From: Nocardioides oceani
Lineage (GTDB): Bacteria > Actinomycetota > Actinomycetes > Propionibacteriales > Nocardioidaceae
Reading direction: 5' to 3'
DNA: 64,000 nucleotides
NCBI RefSeq assembly: GCF_030412965.1
Contig: NZ_JAUHJQ010000001.1
Span: forward strand, 1-64,000
Shown here: positions 35,412 to 44,809 of the stretch, piece by piece
How the letters are laid out: each line of letters starts with the position of its first letter
Position numbering within the stretch: the stretch's first letter is position 1
Position numbers and translations under genes: made by a program
Notes under the pieces: model-generated
Seen by the model: only the letters and a program-made list of their open reading frames with translations
Databases searched by the model: none
What the model was told of the DNA's origin: nothing

Positions 35412-36122
35412 ATGTCGACCCCGAACGAGCACGACCACGTGGAGCACGTCGAGGTGGCGCGCGCGGAGTCCGAGCGCGGCGAGCTGGTGCTGCGCGAGCG
35501 GCACCCGGAGCAGGGTCCGACCTCGCTGGAGCTGCGGGTCAACGGCGTCTTCGTCATGGACACCCTGGAGACCAGCACCGAGCGGGCGCTGGCCACGGCC
35601 GCGCTCGCGCTGGTGGAGCACCCGCGGGCGGTCGTCGTCGGCGGGCTCGGCCTCGGCTTCACCATGCACGAGGTGCTCGCCGACAGCCGGGTCGAGCGCT
35701 GCGCGGTCGTGGAGATCGAGGAGGCGCTCGTCGGGTGGATGCGCGACGGCACGATCCCCCACGGGCCGGCGCTGCTCGCGGACGAGCGGGTGCAGCTGGT
35801 CGTCGCCGACGTGGCCGTCGCGCTCGCGGAGGCCCGCCCGGCGACGTACGACCTGGTGCTGCTGGACGTCGACAACGGCCCGGGCTACCTCGTGCACGAC
35901 GCGAACGCGGCGATCTATCGCGAGCCGTTCCTGCGCACCGCCCGCGCGGCCCTGCGCCCCGGCGGGGTGCTCGTGGTGTGGTCGGCCGCGGAGGCCCCGG
36001 ATCTGGAGGCCGCGATGGCGGCGGCGTTCGGCTCGGCCCGGGCGCACCCGCACGAGGTCCGGCTGCAGGAGCGCGAGGAGCACTATTGGCTCTACGCCGC
36101 GCGGGTACCGGCCCCCGCGTGA
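35412..36122 (+). CDS. Spermidine synthase-like methyltransferase-fold protein
   Basis: This 236-residue protein has a short N-terminal beta part ([20 protein letters not shown]), the glycine-rich motif [20 protein letters not shown], the acidic strand [14 protein letters not shown] and the substrate-side [18 protein letters not shown]. It belongs to the SpeE fold family, but the typical polyamine-site motif is only partly kept, so it may be a different aminopropyl- or methyltransferase. Its stop overlaps the fumC GTG, so the two are coupled. Confidence 0.82.
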   Translation: MSTPNEHDHVEHVEVARAESERGELVLRERHPEQGPTSLELRVNGVFVMDTLETSTERALATAALALVEHPRAVVVGGLGLGFTMHEVLADSRVERCAVVEIEEALVGWMRDGTIPHGPALLADERVQLVVADVAVALAEARPATYDLVLLDVDNGPGYLVHDANAAIYREPFLRTARAALRPGGVLVVWSAAEAPDLEAAMAAAFGSARAHPHEVRLQEREEHYWLYAARVPAPA

Positions 36123-37531
36123 CCGACGTGCAGCAGCAGTCCGAGGACCACACCGATTACCGCACCGAACGCGACAGCATGGGCGAGGTCCAGGTGCCTC
36201 GCGACGCCCTGTGGCGGGCGCAGACCCAGCGTGCCGTGGAGAACTTCCCGATCTCCGGCACCCCGATCGAGCCGGCGCTCATCCACGCCATCGGCCTGGT
36301 GAAGGCAGCCGCCGCGACCACCAACGGCGAGCTCGGCGTGCTCGACCAGGAGAAGGCCGGCGCGGTCGTCGCGGCCGCGACCGAGGTGGCCGAGGGCCGC
36401 CACGACGGGGAGTTCCCCGTCGACGTCTTCCAGACCGGCTCCGGCACCAGCTCGAACATGAACGCCAACGAGGTGATCGCCTCCCTGGCGGCCCGCGCCG
36501 GCACCGAGGTGCACCCCAACGACCACGTCAACGCCAGCCAGTCCAGCAACGACACCTTCCCGACCGCGATCCACGTCGCGGCCGCGCTGGCGGTCGCCGA
36601 CCAGCTGCTGCCGGCCCTCGCCGTGCTGGCCACGAGCCTGGAGGGCAAGGCCGAGGAGTTCGGCGGGCTGGTGAAGTCCGGTCGCACCCACCTCATGGAC
36701 GCCACGCCGGTGATGCTCGGGCAGGAGTTCTCCGGCTACGCCGCCACTGTGCGGTACGCCGCCGAGCGGCTGGAGTCGGTCCTCCCCCGCGTCCGCGAGC
36801 TGCCGCTGGGCGGCACCGCCGTCGGCACCGGGATCAACACCCCGCCCGGCTTCGCGGCCCGGGTGATCGAGGTGCTCGGCGAGCGCACCGGCCAGCCGTT
36901 CACCGAGGCCCGCAACCACTTCGAGGCCCAGGGCACCCGCGACTCCCTCGTCGAGCTCTCCGGGGTGCTCCGCACGATCGCGGTCGGCCTGACCAAGATC
37001 TGCAACGACCTGCGCTGGATGTCCTCGGGCCCGACGACCGGCCTGGCCGAGATCCACCTTCCCGACCTGCAGCCGGGGTCGAGCATCATGCCCGGCAAGG
37101 TCAACCCCGTGCTCCCCGAGGCGACGCTGATGGTGTGCGCCCAGGTGATCGGCAACGACGCGGCCGTCGGCTTCGCCGGCGCGAGCGGCAGCTTCGAGCT
37201 CAACGTCGCGATGCCGGTGATGGCGCGCAACGTCCTGGAGTCGGTGCGGCTGCTGGCGACGTCCTCGACGGTGCTCGCGCGGCGCTGCGTCGACGGCATC
37301 ACCGCCGACGCCGACCGGATGCGGCAGTACGCGGAGTCCTCACCCTCGGTGGTCACCCCGCTGAACAAGCACATCGGCTACGAGAACGCCGCGAAGGTGG
37401 CCAAGCAGGCGCTCGCCGACGGGGCGACGATCCGCGAGACGGTCATCGCGATGGGGTTCGTCGAGCGCGGCGAGGTCACCGAGGCGCAGCTGGACGAGGC
37501 GCTCGACGTGGAGTCGATGACCCACCCCTGA
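36119..37531 (+). CDS. fumC: Class II fumarate hydratase
   Basis: This 470-residue, oxygen-stable fumarase has the conserved regions [49 protein letters not shown] and the signature [11 protein letters not shown]. The start GTG overlaps the preceding stop (GTGA); a later ATG at [12 protein letters not shown] is where many homologues begin their core. It duplicates the reaction of the class I enzyme upstream, with different cofactor needs. Confidence 0.96.
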   Translation: MTDVQQQSEDHTDYRTERDSMGEVQVPRDALWRAQTQRAVENFPISGTPIEPALIHAIGLVKAAAATTNGELGVLDQEKAGAVVAAATEVAEGRHDGEFPVDVFQTGSGTSSNMNANEVIASLAARAGTEVHPNDHVNASQSSNDTFPTAIHVAAALAVADQLLPALAVLATSLEGKAEEFGGLVKSGRTHLMDATPVMLGQEFSGYAATVRYAAERLESVLPRVRELPLGGTAVGTGINTPPGFAARVIEVLGERTGQPFTEARNHFEAQGTRDSLVELSGVLRTIAVGLTKICNDLRWMSSGPTTGLAEIHLPDLQPGSSIMPGKVNPVLPEATLMVCAQVIGNDAAVGFAGASGSFELNVAMPVMARNVLESVRLLATSSTVLARRCVDGITADADRMRQYAESSPSVVTPLNKHIGYENAAKVAKQALADGATIRETVIAMGFVERGEVTEAQLDEALDVESMTHP

Positions 37532-37543
37532 CGGCCCGCCTCG

Positions 37544-37595
37544 CGTCTTGTGATGCCGAGCGTGCGCCAGGGCGCACGCTCGGCATCACGAGACG
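37544..37595. terminator. Long palindrome after fumC
   Basis: Arms of 25 bp with one mismatch (core TGATGCCGAGCGTGCGCC against GGCGCACGCTCGGCATCA) have a two-base centre. It lies between convergent fumC and the transglycosylase gene, so it can act in both directions. No T-run follows. Confidence 0.7.
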
Positions 37596-37608
37596 GTCGA
37601 CGAGGCGG

Positions 37609-38271
37609 TCAGTACCAGTTGTTGCCCTGCTTGAACGACCAGGCGTTGCACGGAGAGCCGTAGGAGTCGCGGATGTACTCCAGGCCCCAGCGGATCTGCG
37701 AGGCGGCCGAGGTCATGTAGTCGGCCGGGAGGTCGTGCAGCTGGGTGAGCGCCTGCGGGATGCCGTACGCCGAGGACGTCGGGTTGTCGGCGTCGATGCG
37801 CCAGTCGCTCTCGCTGACCCACAGCGAGTCGAGGCAGGAGAACTGGTCGGCGGAGAACCCGAACTCGCCCAGCATCGCACGGGCGATGTCGCGCGGGTCC
37901 GCCTCGGAGAGGTCCTCGGAGCGGGTGATCGCCTGGGTGGCGCCCTCGTCCATGCCCTCCCCCAGCGTCGCCTGCTTGGCGGGGTCGGTCCGCTCGCGGC
38001 GGTCCGAGGACCGGCTCACCGCGGAGGCCCGCTCCTCGGCGAGCGCGGAGCCGCTCAGCCGGGCGGCGTCGGCCACGGAGGCGACGTCGCCGGCGGCCGC
38101 GCTGACGGCCGTGGGTCCGTTGAGGACACCGCCGGCGACCGCGGCGCCGGTCGTCGCGACGGCGACGCCGGACAGGACGGCGGTGGTGCGCAGCGCCTGC
38201 CGCGGGGCACGCGTGAGCCGGGGCTCGGGAGCGCGACGGTGCTTCGGGACGTGCTTGACGTGCTTCGACAC
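37609..38271 (-). CDS. Exported lytic-transglycosylase-like protein
   Basis: From GTG 38271 the protein has 220 residues: a basic N-terminus (VSKHVKHVPKHRRAPEPRL), a signal/anchor helix (TTAVLSGVAVATTGAAVAGG), a charged helical stretch, and a C-terminal SLT-type domain FSADQFSCLDSLWVSESDWR, NPTSSAYGIPQALTQLHDL, QIRWGLEYIRDSYGSPCNA, ending WSFKQGNNWY. The Glu in VSESDW is in the catalytic position; the two cysteines should form the usual disulfide. It should cleave peptidoglycan glycan strands during growth. Confidence 0.88.
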   Translation of the reverse strand: MSKHVKHVPKHRRAPEPRLTRAPRQALRTTAVLSGVAVATTGAAVAGGVLNGPTAVSAAAGDVASVADAARLSGSALAEERASAVSRSSDRRERTDPAKQATLGEGMDEGATQAITRSEDLSEADPRDIARAMLGEFGFSADQFSCLDSLWVSESDWRIDADNPTSSAYGIPQALTQLHDLPADYMTSAASQIRWGLEYIRDSYGSPCNAWSFKQGNNWY

Positions 38272-38432
38272 AGGGGAGTCATCCACGAGGTAGAGGCCAG
38301 GGAATCCCGGACACCATGCACGACATCCGCGGAGCCCGCAAAAGCGACGCACCGGCCTCGGACGCGGACCGGCGGGGCTGGTGACACATGCGTCACAGCA
38401 GCCCCGCCGGCCACAGCGGTCCAGACCGGTGG

Positions 38433-39806
38433 CTACAAGGTCACGTTCTCCAGCATCTCGGTGACCAGCGCAGCGATCGGCGAGCGCTCGGAGCGGGTCA
38501 GGGTGACGTGGGCGAAGAGCGGGTGGCCCTTGAGCTTCTCGATCACCGCGACGATGCCGTCGTGCCGCCCGACCCGCAGGTTGTCGCGCTGGGCGACGTC
38601 GTGGGTGAGCACCACCTTGGAGTTCGCCCCGATCCGGGACAGCACCGTCAGCAGGACGTTGCGCTCCAGCGACTGCGCCTCGTCCACGATGACGAACGCG
38701 TCGTGCAGCGACCGGCCACGGATGTGGGTCAGCGGCAGCACCTCGAGCATGCCGCGGACCAGCACCTCCTCGATGACCTCCTTGGAGGTCACCGCGCCGA
38801 GGGTGTCGAAGACCGCCTGGGCCCAGGGCCCCATCTTCTCCGCCTCCGAGCCCGGCAGGTAGCCCAGCTCCTGGCCGCCGACCGCGAACAGCGGCCGGAA
38901 GACCACGACCTTCTGGTGCTGTCCGCGCTCGAGGACCGCCTCGAGGCCGGCGCACAGCGCCATCGCGGACTTGCCCGTGCCGGCCCGGCCGCCCAGGGAG
39001 ACGATGCCGACCTCCGGGTCGAGCAGCATCTCCAGCGCGATCCGCTGCTCCGCGGAGCGCCCGTGGACGCCGAACGCCTCCCGGTCGCCGCGCACCAGGT
39101 GGACCCGCTTGTCCGGGCCGACCCGCCCGAGGGCGGTGCCGCGGTCGGAGAGCAGCACCAGACCCTGGTGGCACGGCAGGTCACGGGCCTCGTCGAGGTC
39201 GAGCACGCTGTCGTCGTACAGCTCGTCGAGCTCGCCGGCGGTCACCTCGAGCTCGGCCATCCCCGAGTAGCCGGTGTCGGAGTCGCTGACCGCCTCCGCG
39301 CGGTACTCCTCCGCGCCGAGGCCGACCGCGGAGGCCTTGATCCGCAGCGGGAGGTCCTTGGAGACCAGGGTGACCGCGTGGCCCTCGGCCGCGAGGTTCG
39401 TGGCGACGGCCAGGATGCGCGTGTCGTTGTCGCCGAGGCGGAAGCCGGAGGGCAGCGAGGTGGGGTCGGTGTGGTTGAGCTCGACCCGCACCGTCCCGCC
39501 CTCGTCGCCGACGGGCACCGGCTCGTCGAGCCGGCCGTGGGTGATCCGCAGCTCGTCGAGCATCCGCAGCGCGCTCCGGGCGAAGAAGCCCAGCTCCGGG
39601 TGGTGCCGCTTGCCCTCCAGCTCGGTGATCACGACCACCGGGAGGACGACCTCGTGCTCGGCGAACCGGCGGATCGCGCCGGGGTCGGCCAGCAGGACGC
39701 TGGTGTCGAGCACGTAGGTCCGGGCGGCCGCCGCGGTGCTCGCGGCGGTGCTGCGGTCGGTGCGGGTGCTGCTGGTGGTCCGGGTCTTCTTGGCCGTCGT
39801 CGGCAC
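38433..39806 (-). CDS. phoH2: PhoH2-type protein (PIN domain plus PhoH ATPase/helicase)
   Basis: The 457-residue protein has a low-complexity Ser/Thr start, then a PIN RNase domain ([50 protein letters not shown]), then a PhoH P-loop domain ([19 protein letters not shown] with Walker [21 protein letters not shown] with Walker [21 protein letters not shown]). Mycobacterial PhoH2 unwinds and cleaves RNA and belongs to a toxin-antitoxin-like pair. No small antitoxin gene is obvious next to it here. Confidence 0.93.
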   Translation of the reverse strand: MPTTAKKTRTTSSTRTDRSTAASTAAAARTYVLDTSVLLADPGAIRRFAEHEVVLPVVVITELEGKRHHPELGFFARSALRMLDELRITHGRLDEPVPVGDEGGTVRVELNHTDPTSLPSGFRLGDNDTRILAVATNLAAEGHAVTLVSKDLPLRIKASAVGLGAEEYRAEAVSDSDTGYSGMAELEVTAGELDELYDDSVLDLDEARDLPCHQGLVLLSDRGTALGRVGPDKRVHLVRGDREAFGVHGRSAEQRIALEMLLDPEVGIVSLGGRAGTGKSAMALCAGLEAVLERGQHQKVVVFRPLFAVGGQELGYLPGSEAEKMGPWAQAVFDTLGAVTSKEVIEEVLVRGMLEVLPLTHIRGRSLHDAFVIVDEAQSLERNVLLTVLSRIGANSKVVLTHDVAQRDNLRVGRHDGIVAVIEKLKGHPLFAHVTLTRSERSPIAALVTEMLENVTL

Positions 39807-40088
39807 GGTTCACCCCTCACGGAACGGCACGCGCACTCGACGCCCCGGTCCTAGCTCACACGGTGGGACCGGGACCGGGCCGGCAGGCCGGAGTGCCGGC
39901 CCCCTCGCGCACGGCAGGCCTCGACCTGGCGTGCACTGCAGTCGTGATCGCTCACGAGCCGACCTCCCGACGCGGGCGGCTTCCCCACCGCCCGCTGCTC
40001 CGGAACGTACGCCGCGCTCGTCGCCGCCGGCAGCGACACGCCCGTCCGCGGGGTGAACATCAGGAAACACGACCGCCGGGACGACGGG
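39807..40088. other. Intergenic region between the prenyl synthase gene and phoH2
   Basis: It must contain the phoH2 promoter. Open frames on the minus strand (a 69-residue one from about 40058) have Arg/Ser-rich translations without recognisable features. A strong GC hairpin is described separately. Confidence 0.5.
39878..39901. terminator. GC-rich hairpin downstream of the prenyl synthase gene
   Basis: GGCCGGCA and TGCCGGCC form a perfect 8-bp stem with an 8-base loop. It lies about 190 bp after the synthase stop and before phoH2, read in the same direction. It may end the synthase transcript or be part of the phoH2 leader. Confidence 0.4.
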
Positions 40089-40865
40089 CTACGCGCCGAA
40101 GCGTCGCTCGCGGTGGGCGTAGGCGCGGATCGCGCGCAGGAAGTCGACGCGGCGGAAGTCGGGCCAGTAGGCCTCGCAGAAGTAGAACTCCGACTTGGCG
40201 CTCTGCCAGAGCAGGAAGCCGCCGAGCCGCTGCTCGCCCGAGGTGCGGATGACGAGGTCGGGGTCGGGCTGACCCTTGGTGTAGAGGTGGTCGGCGATGT
40301 GCTCGACGTCGATCTGGCCGGCGAGCTCCTCGAGGGTGGTCCCCCGCTCGGCGTGCTCCTGGAGCAGCGACCGGACGGCGTCGGCGATCTCCCGGCGCCC
40401 GCCGTACCCCACGGCGACGTTGACGAGCATGCCGTCGACGTCGCGCGTGGCCTCCTCGGCGGCCTTGAGCCGCTCGGCGGTCCGCGCGGGCAGCAGGTCG
40501 AGCGCGCCCACGGGGTGCAGCCGCCACCGCTGCTGCGCGGCCAGGCTGTCGACGGCGTCCTCGATGATCTCCAGCAGCGGCGCGAGCTCGGCCGCCGGCC
40601 GGTTGAGGTTGTCGGTGGACAGCAGCCACAGCGTGACCACCTCGATGCCGACCTCGTCGCACCAGCCGAGCAGCGGCTCGATGTTGGCCGCGCCGGCGCG
40701 GTGGCCGTGCGCGGTGTCGCGGCCGACGGCCCGCGCCCAGCGGCGGTTGCCGTCGAGCATGACGCCGACGTGCTTGGGCAGCTCCTCGCCGGGCAGCCGA
40801 CGGAGCATCCGGGCCTCGTAGGCCGGGTAGAGCACCCGGCGCAGGCCACGCTTCCAGTCCGCCAC
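40089..40865 (-). CDS. uppS: Cis-prenyl diphosphate synthase (isoprenyl transferase)
   Basis: The start is set at the GTG giving VADWKRGLRRVLYPAYEARM, 258 residues, because TACCCT lies seven bases before it; an upstream in-frame start at 40910 lacks any signal. Conserved regions are HVGVMLDGNRRWARAVG with the catalytic Asp, TLWLLSTDNLNRP, VAVGYGGRREIADAV, DPDLVIRTSGEQRLGGFLLW and YFCEAYWPDFRRVDFLRA. The mycobacterial gene in the same place beside hlyIII (Rv1086) makes Z,E-farnesyl diphosphate. Chain length here is not certain. Confidence 0.93.
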   Translation of the reverse strand: MADWKRGLRRVLYPAYEARMLRRLPGEELPKHVGVMLDGNRRWARAVGRDTAHGHRAGAANIEPLLGWCDEVGIEVVTLWLLSTDNLNRPAAELAPLLEIIEDAVDSLAAQQRWRLHPVGALDLLPARTAERLKAAEEATRDVDGMLVNVAVGYGGRREIADAVRSLLQEHAERGTTLEELAGQIDVEHIADHLYTKGQPDPDLVIRTSGEQRLGGFLLWQSAKSEFYFCEAYWPDFRRVDFLRAIRAYAHRERRFGA

Positions 40866-40872
40866 GGGGAGC

Positions 40873-40878
40873 AGGGTA
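40873..40878 (-). promoter_or_regulatory. -10 box of the prenyl synthase gene, TACCCT
   Basis: It lies 7 nt before GTG 40865 and decides that start. Confidence 0.5.
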
Positions 40879-40945
40879 CGCCGGATGGCGGGCGTGACGT
40901 CCACCGTCACACCCCGGCGGGCTCCGCTCGCGGGCCGGCGCTCGG

Positions 40946-40951
40946 TAGCGT
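40946..40951 (+). promoter_or_regulatory. -10 box of hlyIII/trhA, TAGCGT
   Basis: It lies 6 nt before the ATG. Confidence 0.45.
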
Positions 40952-40957
40952 CGTGCC

Positions 40958-41695
40958 ATGAGCCGATCCGACGACGTGCGCGCCGGCCTCGAGCACCGTC
41001 TCGAGCACCTCGGCGACTCGATCCACGACACCCTCGCCGAGATCAAGCCCCGGCTGCGCGGCTGGCTGCACCTGGCCAGCGCCCCGCTGACCCTCGCAGC
41101 GGGGATCGTGCTGGTGGTCCTGTCCCCCGACGCCACCACCCGGGTCGGGTCGGCGGTGTTCGTGGGGACGGGCCTGCTGCTCTTCACCGTCTCCGCGATC
41201 TACCACACCGGCACGTGGTCGCCGAGGACGTGGGCGTTCCTCCGCCGCTTCGACCACTCCAACATCTTCCTGCTCATCGCCGGCTCCTACACGCCGTTCG
41301 CGCTGATGCTGCTCGAGGGGACCCAGCGCACCGCGCTGCTCAGCGCCGTGTGGGGCGGAGCGCTGCTCGGGGTCGGCTTCCGGGTCTTCTGGGCCGACGC
41401 GCCGCGCTGGCTCTACGTGCCGATCTACATCGCCCTCGGCTGGGCGGCGGTGTTCTTCATCCCCGACCTGCTCGAGGGCGCGCTCGACCTCGGCGTGGGG
41501 ATCGGCGTCGCGACGTTCGTGATGATCGTGGTCGGCGGGATGCTCTACACCCTCGGCGGGGTCGTGTACGGCTTCAAGCGGCCGAACCCGTGGCCGCGGT
41601 GGTTCGGCTTCCACGAGGTGTTCCACACCTTCACGATCCTGGCCTTCGCCGCGCACTACGTCGGCGTCTCGCTGGCGACGTACTCCCTGCGCTGA
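40958..41695 (+). CDS. trhA: Hemolysin III/PAQR-family membrane protein (TrhA)
   Basis: This 245-residue protein has an N-terminal amphipathic helix and seven membrane helices. The PAQR residues are present: SAIYHTGTW, FLRRFDHSNIFLLIAGSYTP, and the C-terminal FHEVFHTFTILAFAAHYVG with the zinc-type histidines. In bacteria the family affects membrane fluidity homeostasis. The divergent neighbour is the cis-prenyl synthase gene, as in mycobacteria (Rv1085c/Rv1086). Confidence 0.93.
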   Translation: MSRSDDVRAGLEHRLEHLGDSIHDTLAEIKPRLRGWLHLASAPLTLAAGIVLVVLSPDATTRVGSAVFVGTGLLLFTVSAIYHTGTWSPRTWAFLRRFDHSNIFLLIAGSYTPFALMLLEGTQRTALLSAVWGGALLGVGFRVFWADAPRWLYVPIYIALGWAAVFFIPDLLEGALDLGVGIGVATFVMIVVGGMLYTLGGVVYGFKRPNPWPRWFGFHEVFHTFTILAFAAHYVGVSLATYSLR

Positions 41696-41728
41696 CCACG
41701 CGGGCGGCTGGCCCCCGGGCAGGGGGGC

Positions 41729-42751
41729 TCAGCGCCGCCGCGGCGCCGTCGTCGCCCGCAGCACGACCTCGGTCGGCAGCACGACGTCCTCGGGCAGGTC
41801 GGCCGGCAGGTCCGCAGGCGCCTCGCCGAGCCGGGCGAGCACCTGGCGGGCGGCGGTGCGGCCCTGCTCGTCGACCGGCTGCCGGACCGTGGAGAGGTCG
41901 AAGAACGGTGCGGCCTCGTGGTCGTCGATCCCGATGACCGAGAGGTCGTGAGGGACCGCGCGACCGAGCTCGCGGGCCGCGCGGAGCACGCCGATCGCCA
42001 TCTCGTCCGACGCGGCGAAGACCGCCGTCGGCGGGTCCTGGGCCGCAAGCAGCAGCCGGCCCGCGGCGAGCCCGCCGGTCATGGTGAACCGGCCCTCGAC
42101 CTCGAGCGCCGGGTCGGCCTCCACCCCGGCGTCGGCCAGCGCCGCGCGGTAGCCCTCGCGCCGGGCGGTCGGCACGGCGGAGTCGACCGGGCCGGCGCCC
42201 AGCCCGCCGACGTACCCGATCCGGCGGTGGCCGAGGGAGAGCAGGTGCTCGACGGCCGACCGGGCGGTGGCGTGGTCGTCGATCCGCACGCTCGGCCAGC
42301 CCTCCACGGTGGCGCCGACGAGGCCGACGGGTCGGCCGCCGCGCCGCAGCTGGCGGACCTCCTCGGCGGTGGGCGTCAGGCCGAGGACGAGCACCGCGTC
42401 GGCGCGCTTGGTCAGCAGGCCGGTGCCGAAGACCCGGTGCCGGGCCGCGGGGTCGCCGGCGAGGTTGTAGAGCAGCAGGTCGTAGCCGCGCTCGCGCAGC
42501 ACCTGCTCGGCGCCGTGCACGACCGTGCCGAAGAACCACCGGGTCACGAACGGCACCACCACCGCCACCGTCCGGGTGCGCCCGGTGGCCAGGCCGCTGG
42601 CGCTGGCGCTGGGCACGTAGCCCAGCCGCACCGCGGCCTCCACGACCCGGCCGCGGGTCTCCTCCGAGACCCGCGGCAGGCCGCGCAGCGCTCGGGAGAC
42701 GGTGGCCGTGGAGACCCCCACCTCGCGGGCGAGGTCGTCGATGCTGGTCAC
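41729..42751 (-). CDS. LacI-family transcriptional regulator
   Basis: This 340-residue repressor starts at the GTG of VTSIDDLAREVGVSTATVSR, the LacI helix-turn-helix, followed by the hinge (LGYVPSASASGLATGRT) and a periplasmic-binding-like sensor domain (VAVVVPFVTRWFFGTVVHGA, GHRRIGYVGGLG, PTAVFAASDEMAIGVLRAA, VIGIDDHEAAPFF). It lies just downstream of the sugar importer genes on the same strand. It should bind the two LacI-type palindromes upstream of the binding-protein gene and be released by the imported sugar. Confidence 0.94.
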   Translation of the reverse strand: MTSIDDLAREVGVSTATVSRALRGLPRVSEETRGRVVEAAVRLGYVPSASASGLATGRTRTVAVVVPFVTRWFFGTVVHGAEQVLRERGYDLLLYNLAGDPAARHRVFGTGLLTKRADAVLVLGLTPTAEEVRQLRRGGRPVGLVGATVEGWPSVRIDDHATARSAVEHLLSLGHRRIGYVGGLGAGPVDSAVPTARREGYRAALADAGVEADPALEVEGRFTMTGGLAAGRLLLAAQDPPTAVFAASDEMAIGVLRAARELGRAVPHDLSVIGIDDHEAAPFFDLSTVRQPVDEQGRTAARQVLARLGEAPADLPADLPEDVVLPTEVVLRATTAPRRR

Positions 42752-42773
42752 CGGGCCCCCACCCGCGGGCCGG

Positions 42774-43709
42774 TCACCCCTTGACGCTCCCGGCCAGCAG
42801 GCCGCGGACGAAGTAGCGCTGCAGGGCGAGGAAGACCACCAGCGGCACGACGAGCGAGACGAACGCGCCGGCCGAGAGCAGGTACCAGTCCTGGCCACGG
42901 GTGCCGGAGAGCTCCGCGAGGCGGGCGGTCAGCGGCGCGTTCTCCGAGCTGCCGAAGACCAGGGCGACCAGCAGGTCGTTCCAGACCCACAGGAACTGGA
43001 AGATGCCGAACGCCGCGATCGCCGGGGCCATGAGCGGCAGCATCACGCGGGTGAAGATCTGCACGTGGCCGGCGCCGTCGACCCGCGCGGACTCGATCAG
43101 CTCGCCGGGGATCTGGCTCATGAAGTTGTGCAGCAGGTAGATCGCCAGCGGCAGCGCGAAGATCGCGTGCGAGAGCCAGATCGTGTAGAAGCCACCACCC
43201 GGCGCGTCGGAGCCCGCGAGCGGCATCAGGTCGAACGGCGGCTGCACGTAGAGCTTGAGCAGCGGGATCATGGTGACCTGGATCGGCACGATCTGCAGCG
43301 CGAAGATCGCCACGAACAGGAAGTCGCGGCCGGGGAACTTCATCCAGGCGAAGGCGTACGCCGCCATCGTCGCGATGCTGATCGGGATCAGCACCGACGG
43401 GACCGTGATGACGATCGAGTTGATGAAGTACGTCGCCAGGTTGGTGCTCGAGCCGTTGAGCACCTCGTCGTAGTTGTCGAGCGTGAAGCCGGGGTCGGTG
43501 AAGAACGTCCACCAGCCGCTGCGCGTGATGTCGCCCTGCGGTCGGAACGACGTGACCAGCAGGCCGAACGTCGGGATGGTCCACAGCACCGCGATGACGA
43601 CCGCGGCGAGCGAGGCCCACGGCGAGCTGAGCCCGCGCTTGGCCGTGGCGGCGACCGACTCCTGGGCGACGATCGCCTCGACGCCCTTCTCCTCCGGGAT
43701 GACGGTCAT
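42774..43709 (-). CDS. Sugar ABC transporter permease (MalG type)
   Basis: This 311-residue protein has six helices. The EAA loop is IPGELIESARVDGAGHVQIF followed by TRVMLPLMAPAIAAFG. The C-terminal QRYFVRGLLAGSVKG is the standard MalG-family ending. A Gly-rich periplasmic loop (LAGSDAPGGGFYT) and the fold match alpha-glucoside (AglG) permeases. The ATG overlaps the stop of the upstream permease. Confidence 0.94.
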   Translation of the reverse strand: MTVIPEEKGVEAIVAQESVAATAKRGLSSPWASLAAVVIAVLWTIPTFGLLVTSFRPQGDITRSGWWTFFTDPGFTLDNYDEVLNGSSTNLATYFINSIVITVPSVLIPISIATMAAYAFAWMKFPGRDFLFVAIFALQIVPIQVTMIPLLKLYVQPPFDLMPLAGSDAPGGGFYTIWLSHAIFALPLAIYLLHNFMSQIPGELIESARVDGAGHVQIFTRVMLPLMAPAIAAFGIFQFLWVWNDLLVALVFGSSENAPLTARLAELSGTRGQDWYLLSAGAFVSLVVPLVVFLALQRYFVRGLLAGSVKG

Positions 43710-44668
43710 CGTGCCTCCAGCTTGCGCATCTGACGGACGTTGTAGATCACGATCGGCATGACGAGCACGAAGATCAGGACCGCGATCGCGGTGGCCATGC
43801 CCTGGTCGTAGGAGCGGAAGTACTCCACGTAGAACTGGTAGGCCAGCACGCTGGTGTCGAAGTTGCCGCCCGTGGTGGTGCGGACGATGTCGAAGGCCTT
43901 GAGCGTCGTGATGCTGATCGTGGTGAGCACGACGATCAGCGAGGGGCGGATGCTCGGGATCGTGATGTGGCGGAACATCTTCAGGCCGCCCACGCCGTCG
44001 AGCCGGGCGGCCTCGATGATGTCCTCGGGGATCGCCTTGATCGACGCCGAGAGGATCGTCATCGCGAAGCCGGCCTGGACCCAGATCAGGATGATGATCA
44101 AGAACACGGTGTTCCACGGGTCGGTCAGCAGGAAGCGGTAGGAGTCGAAGCCCAGCCAGTTGAGCAGCTGGTTGGCCAGGCCGATCTGGGACTTCTCGCT
44201 GTCGCGGTAGTCGTAGACGAACTTCCAGATGATCGAGGCGCCCACCAGCGAGATCGCCATGGGCAGGAAGATCAGGGCCTTGGCGACCTTCTCGAAGCGC
44301 GAGCGGTCCACCAGCACGGCGTAGACGAGGCCGACGATCGTGGAGACGAGCGGGACGAGGATGACCCAGGCCGCGGTGTTGAGCAGCACGCGCACCTGGT
44401 CGCCGTCGGTGAAGATCGTCTGGTAGTTCTCGAGGCCGACGAACTCGCTGCCGGTGTTGTCCTTGAAGGACTGGTAGATGCTCGTCAGGGCCGGGTAGAG
44501 CAGGCCGACGGCGATCAGCAGGATCGCCGGCAGGACGAACGCGGCCGACTGCACCAGCTCGCCGCGGCGCGACCGGAGCCGCTGGGTCAGCAGGAGGATC
44601 AGCGCGACCACGGCGAAGAACACCGCGATCGCGATCACCATCTGGGTGAACTTCTCACCGGTGGACAT
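43706..44668 (-). CDS. Sugar ABC transporter permease (MalF type)
   Basis: This 320-residue protein has an extra N-terminal helix (VIAIAVFFAVVALILLLTQR) before the six core helices, as in AglF-type permeases. EAA loop: IPEDIIEAARLDGVGGLKMF then RHITIPSIRP. Also VRTTTGGNFDTSVLAYQFY, which is typical of the alpha-glucoside group. It is paired with the MalG-type permease and the binding protein. Confidence 0.94.
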   Translation of the reverse strand: MSTGEKFTQMVIAIAVFFAVVALILLLTQRLRSRRGELVQSAAFVLPAILLIAVGLLYPALTSIYQSFKDNTGSEFVGLENYQTIFTDGDQVRVLLNTAAWVILVPLVSTIVGLVYAVLVDRSRFEKVAKALIFLPMAISLVGASIIWKFVYDYRDSEKSQIGLANQLLNWLGFDSYRFLLTDPWNTVFLIIILIWVQAGFAMTILSASIKAIPEDIIEAARLDGVGGLKMFRHITIPSIRPSLIVVLTTISITTLKAFDIVRTTTGGNFDTSVLAYQFYVEYFRSYDQGMATAIAVLIFVLVMPIVIYNVRQMRKLEAR

Positions 44669-44757
44669 GGGGCTCTCCGGAGGGCTCGGGCCGGGCGCGG
44701 GGGCTCATCGGCCGGACGACGTACGACGGGGCGGGACGCTGCCGGTGACGGACGAGG

Positions 44758-44791
44758 CCCTCCCGGCCGGCCGGACGGCCGACCGGGAGGG
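44758..44791. terminator. Hairpin between the binding-protein and first permease genes
   Basis: CCCTCCCGG pairs with CCGGGAGGG around a GC-rich loop. Placed between the binding-protein and permease genes, it is in the usual position for a partial terminator or mRNA stabiliser that keeps binding-protein levels above permease levels. Confidence 0.55.
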
Positions 44792-44809
44792 TCGCATCAC
44801 CTGCGGAGG

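Noticed and set aside
38272..38432. Leader of the exported transglycosylase considered as a ydaO/c-di-AMP riboswitch
   Set aside because: Such riboswitches often precede actinobacterial wall hydrolases, but none of the conserved ydaO core sequences is visible.
39851..40060. Small minus-strand frame (MFTPRTGVSLPAATSAAY...) before phoH2
   Set aside because: No ribosome-binding site, a Ser/Arg-rich translation with no recognisable domain, and it overlaps the GC hairpin; no support beyond being open.
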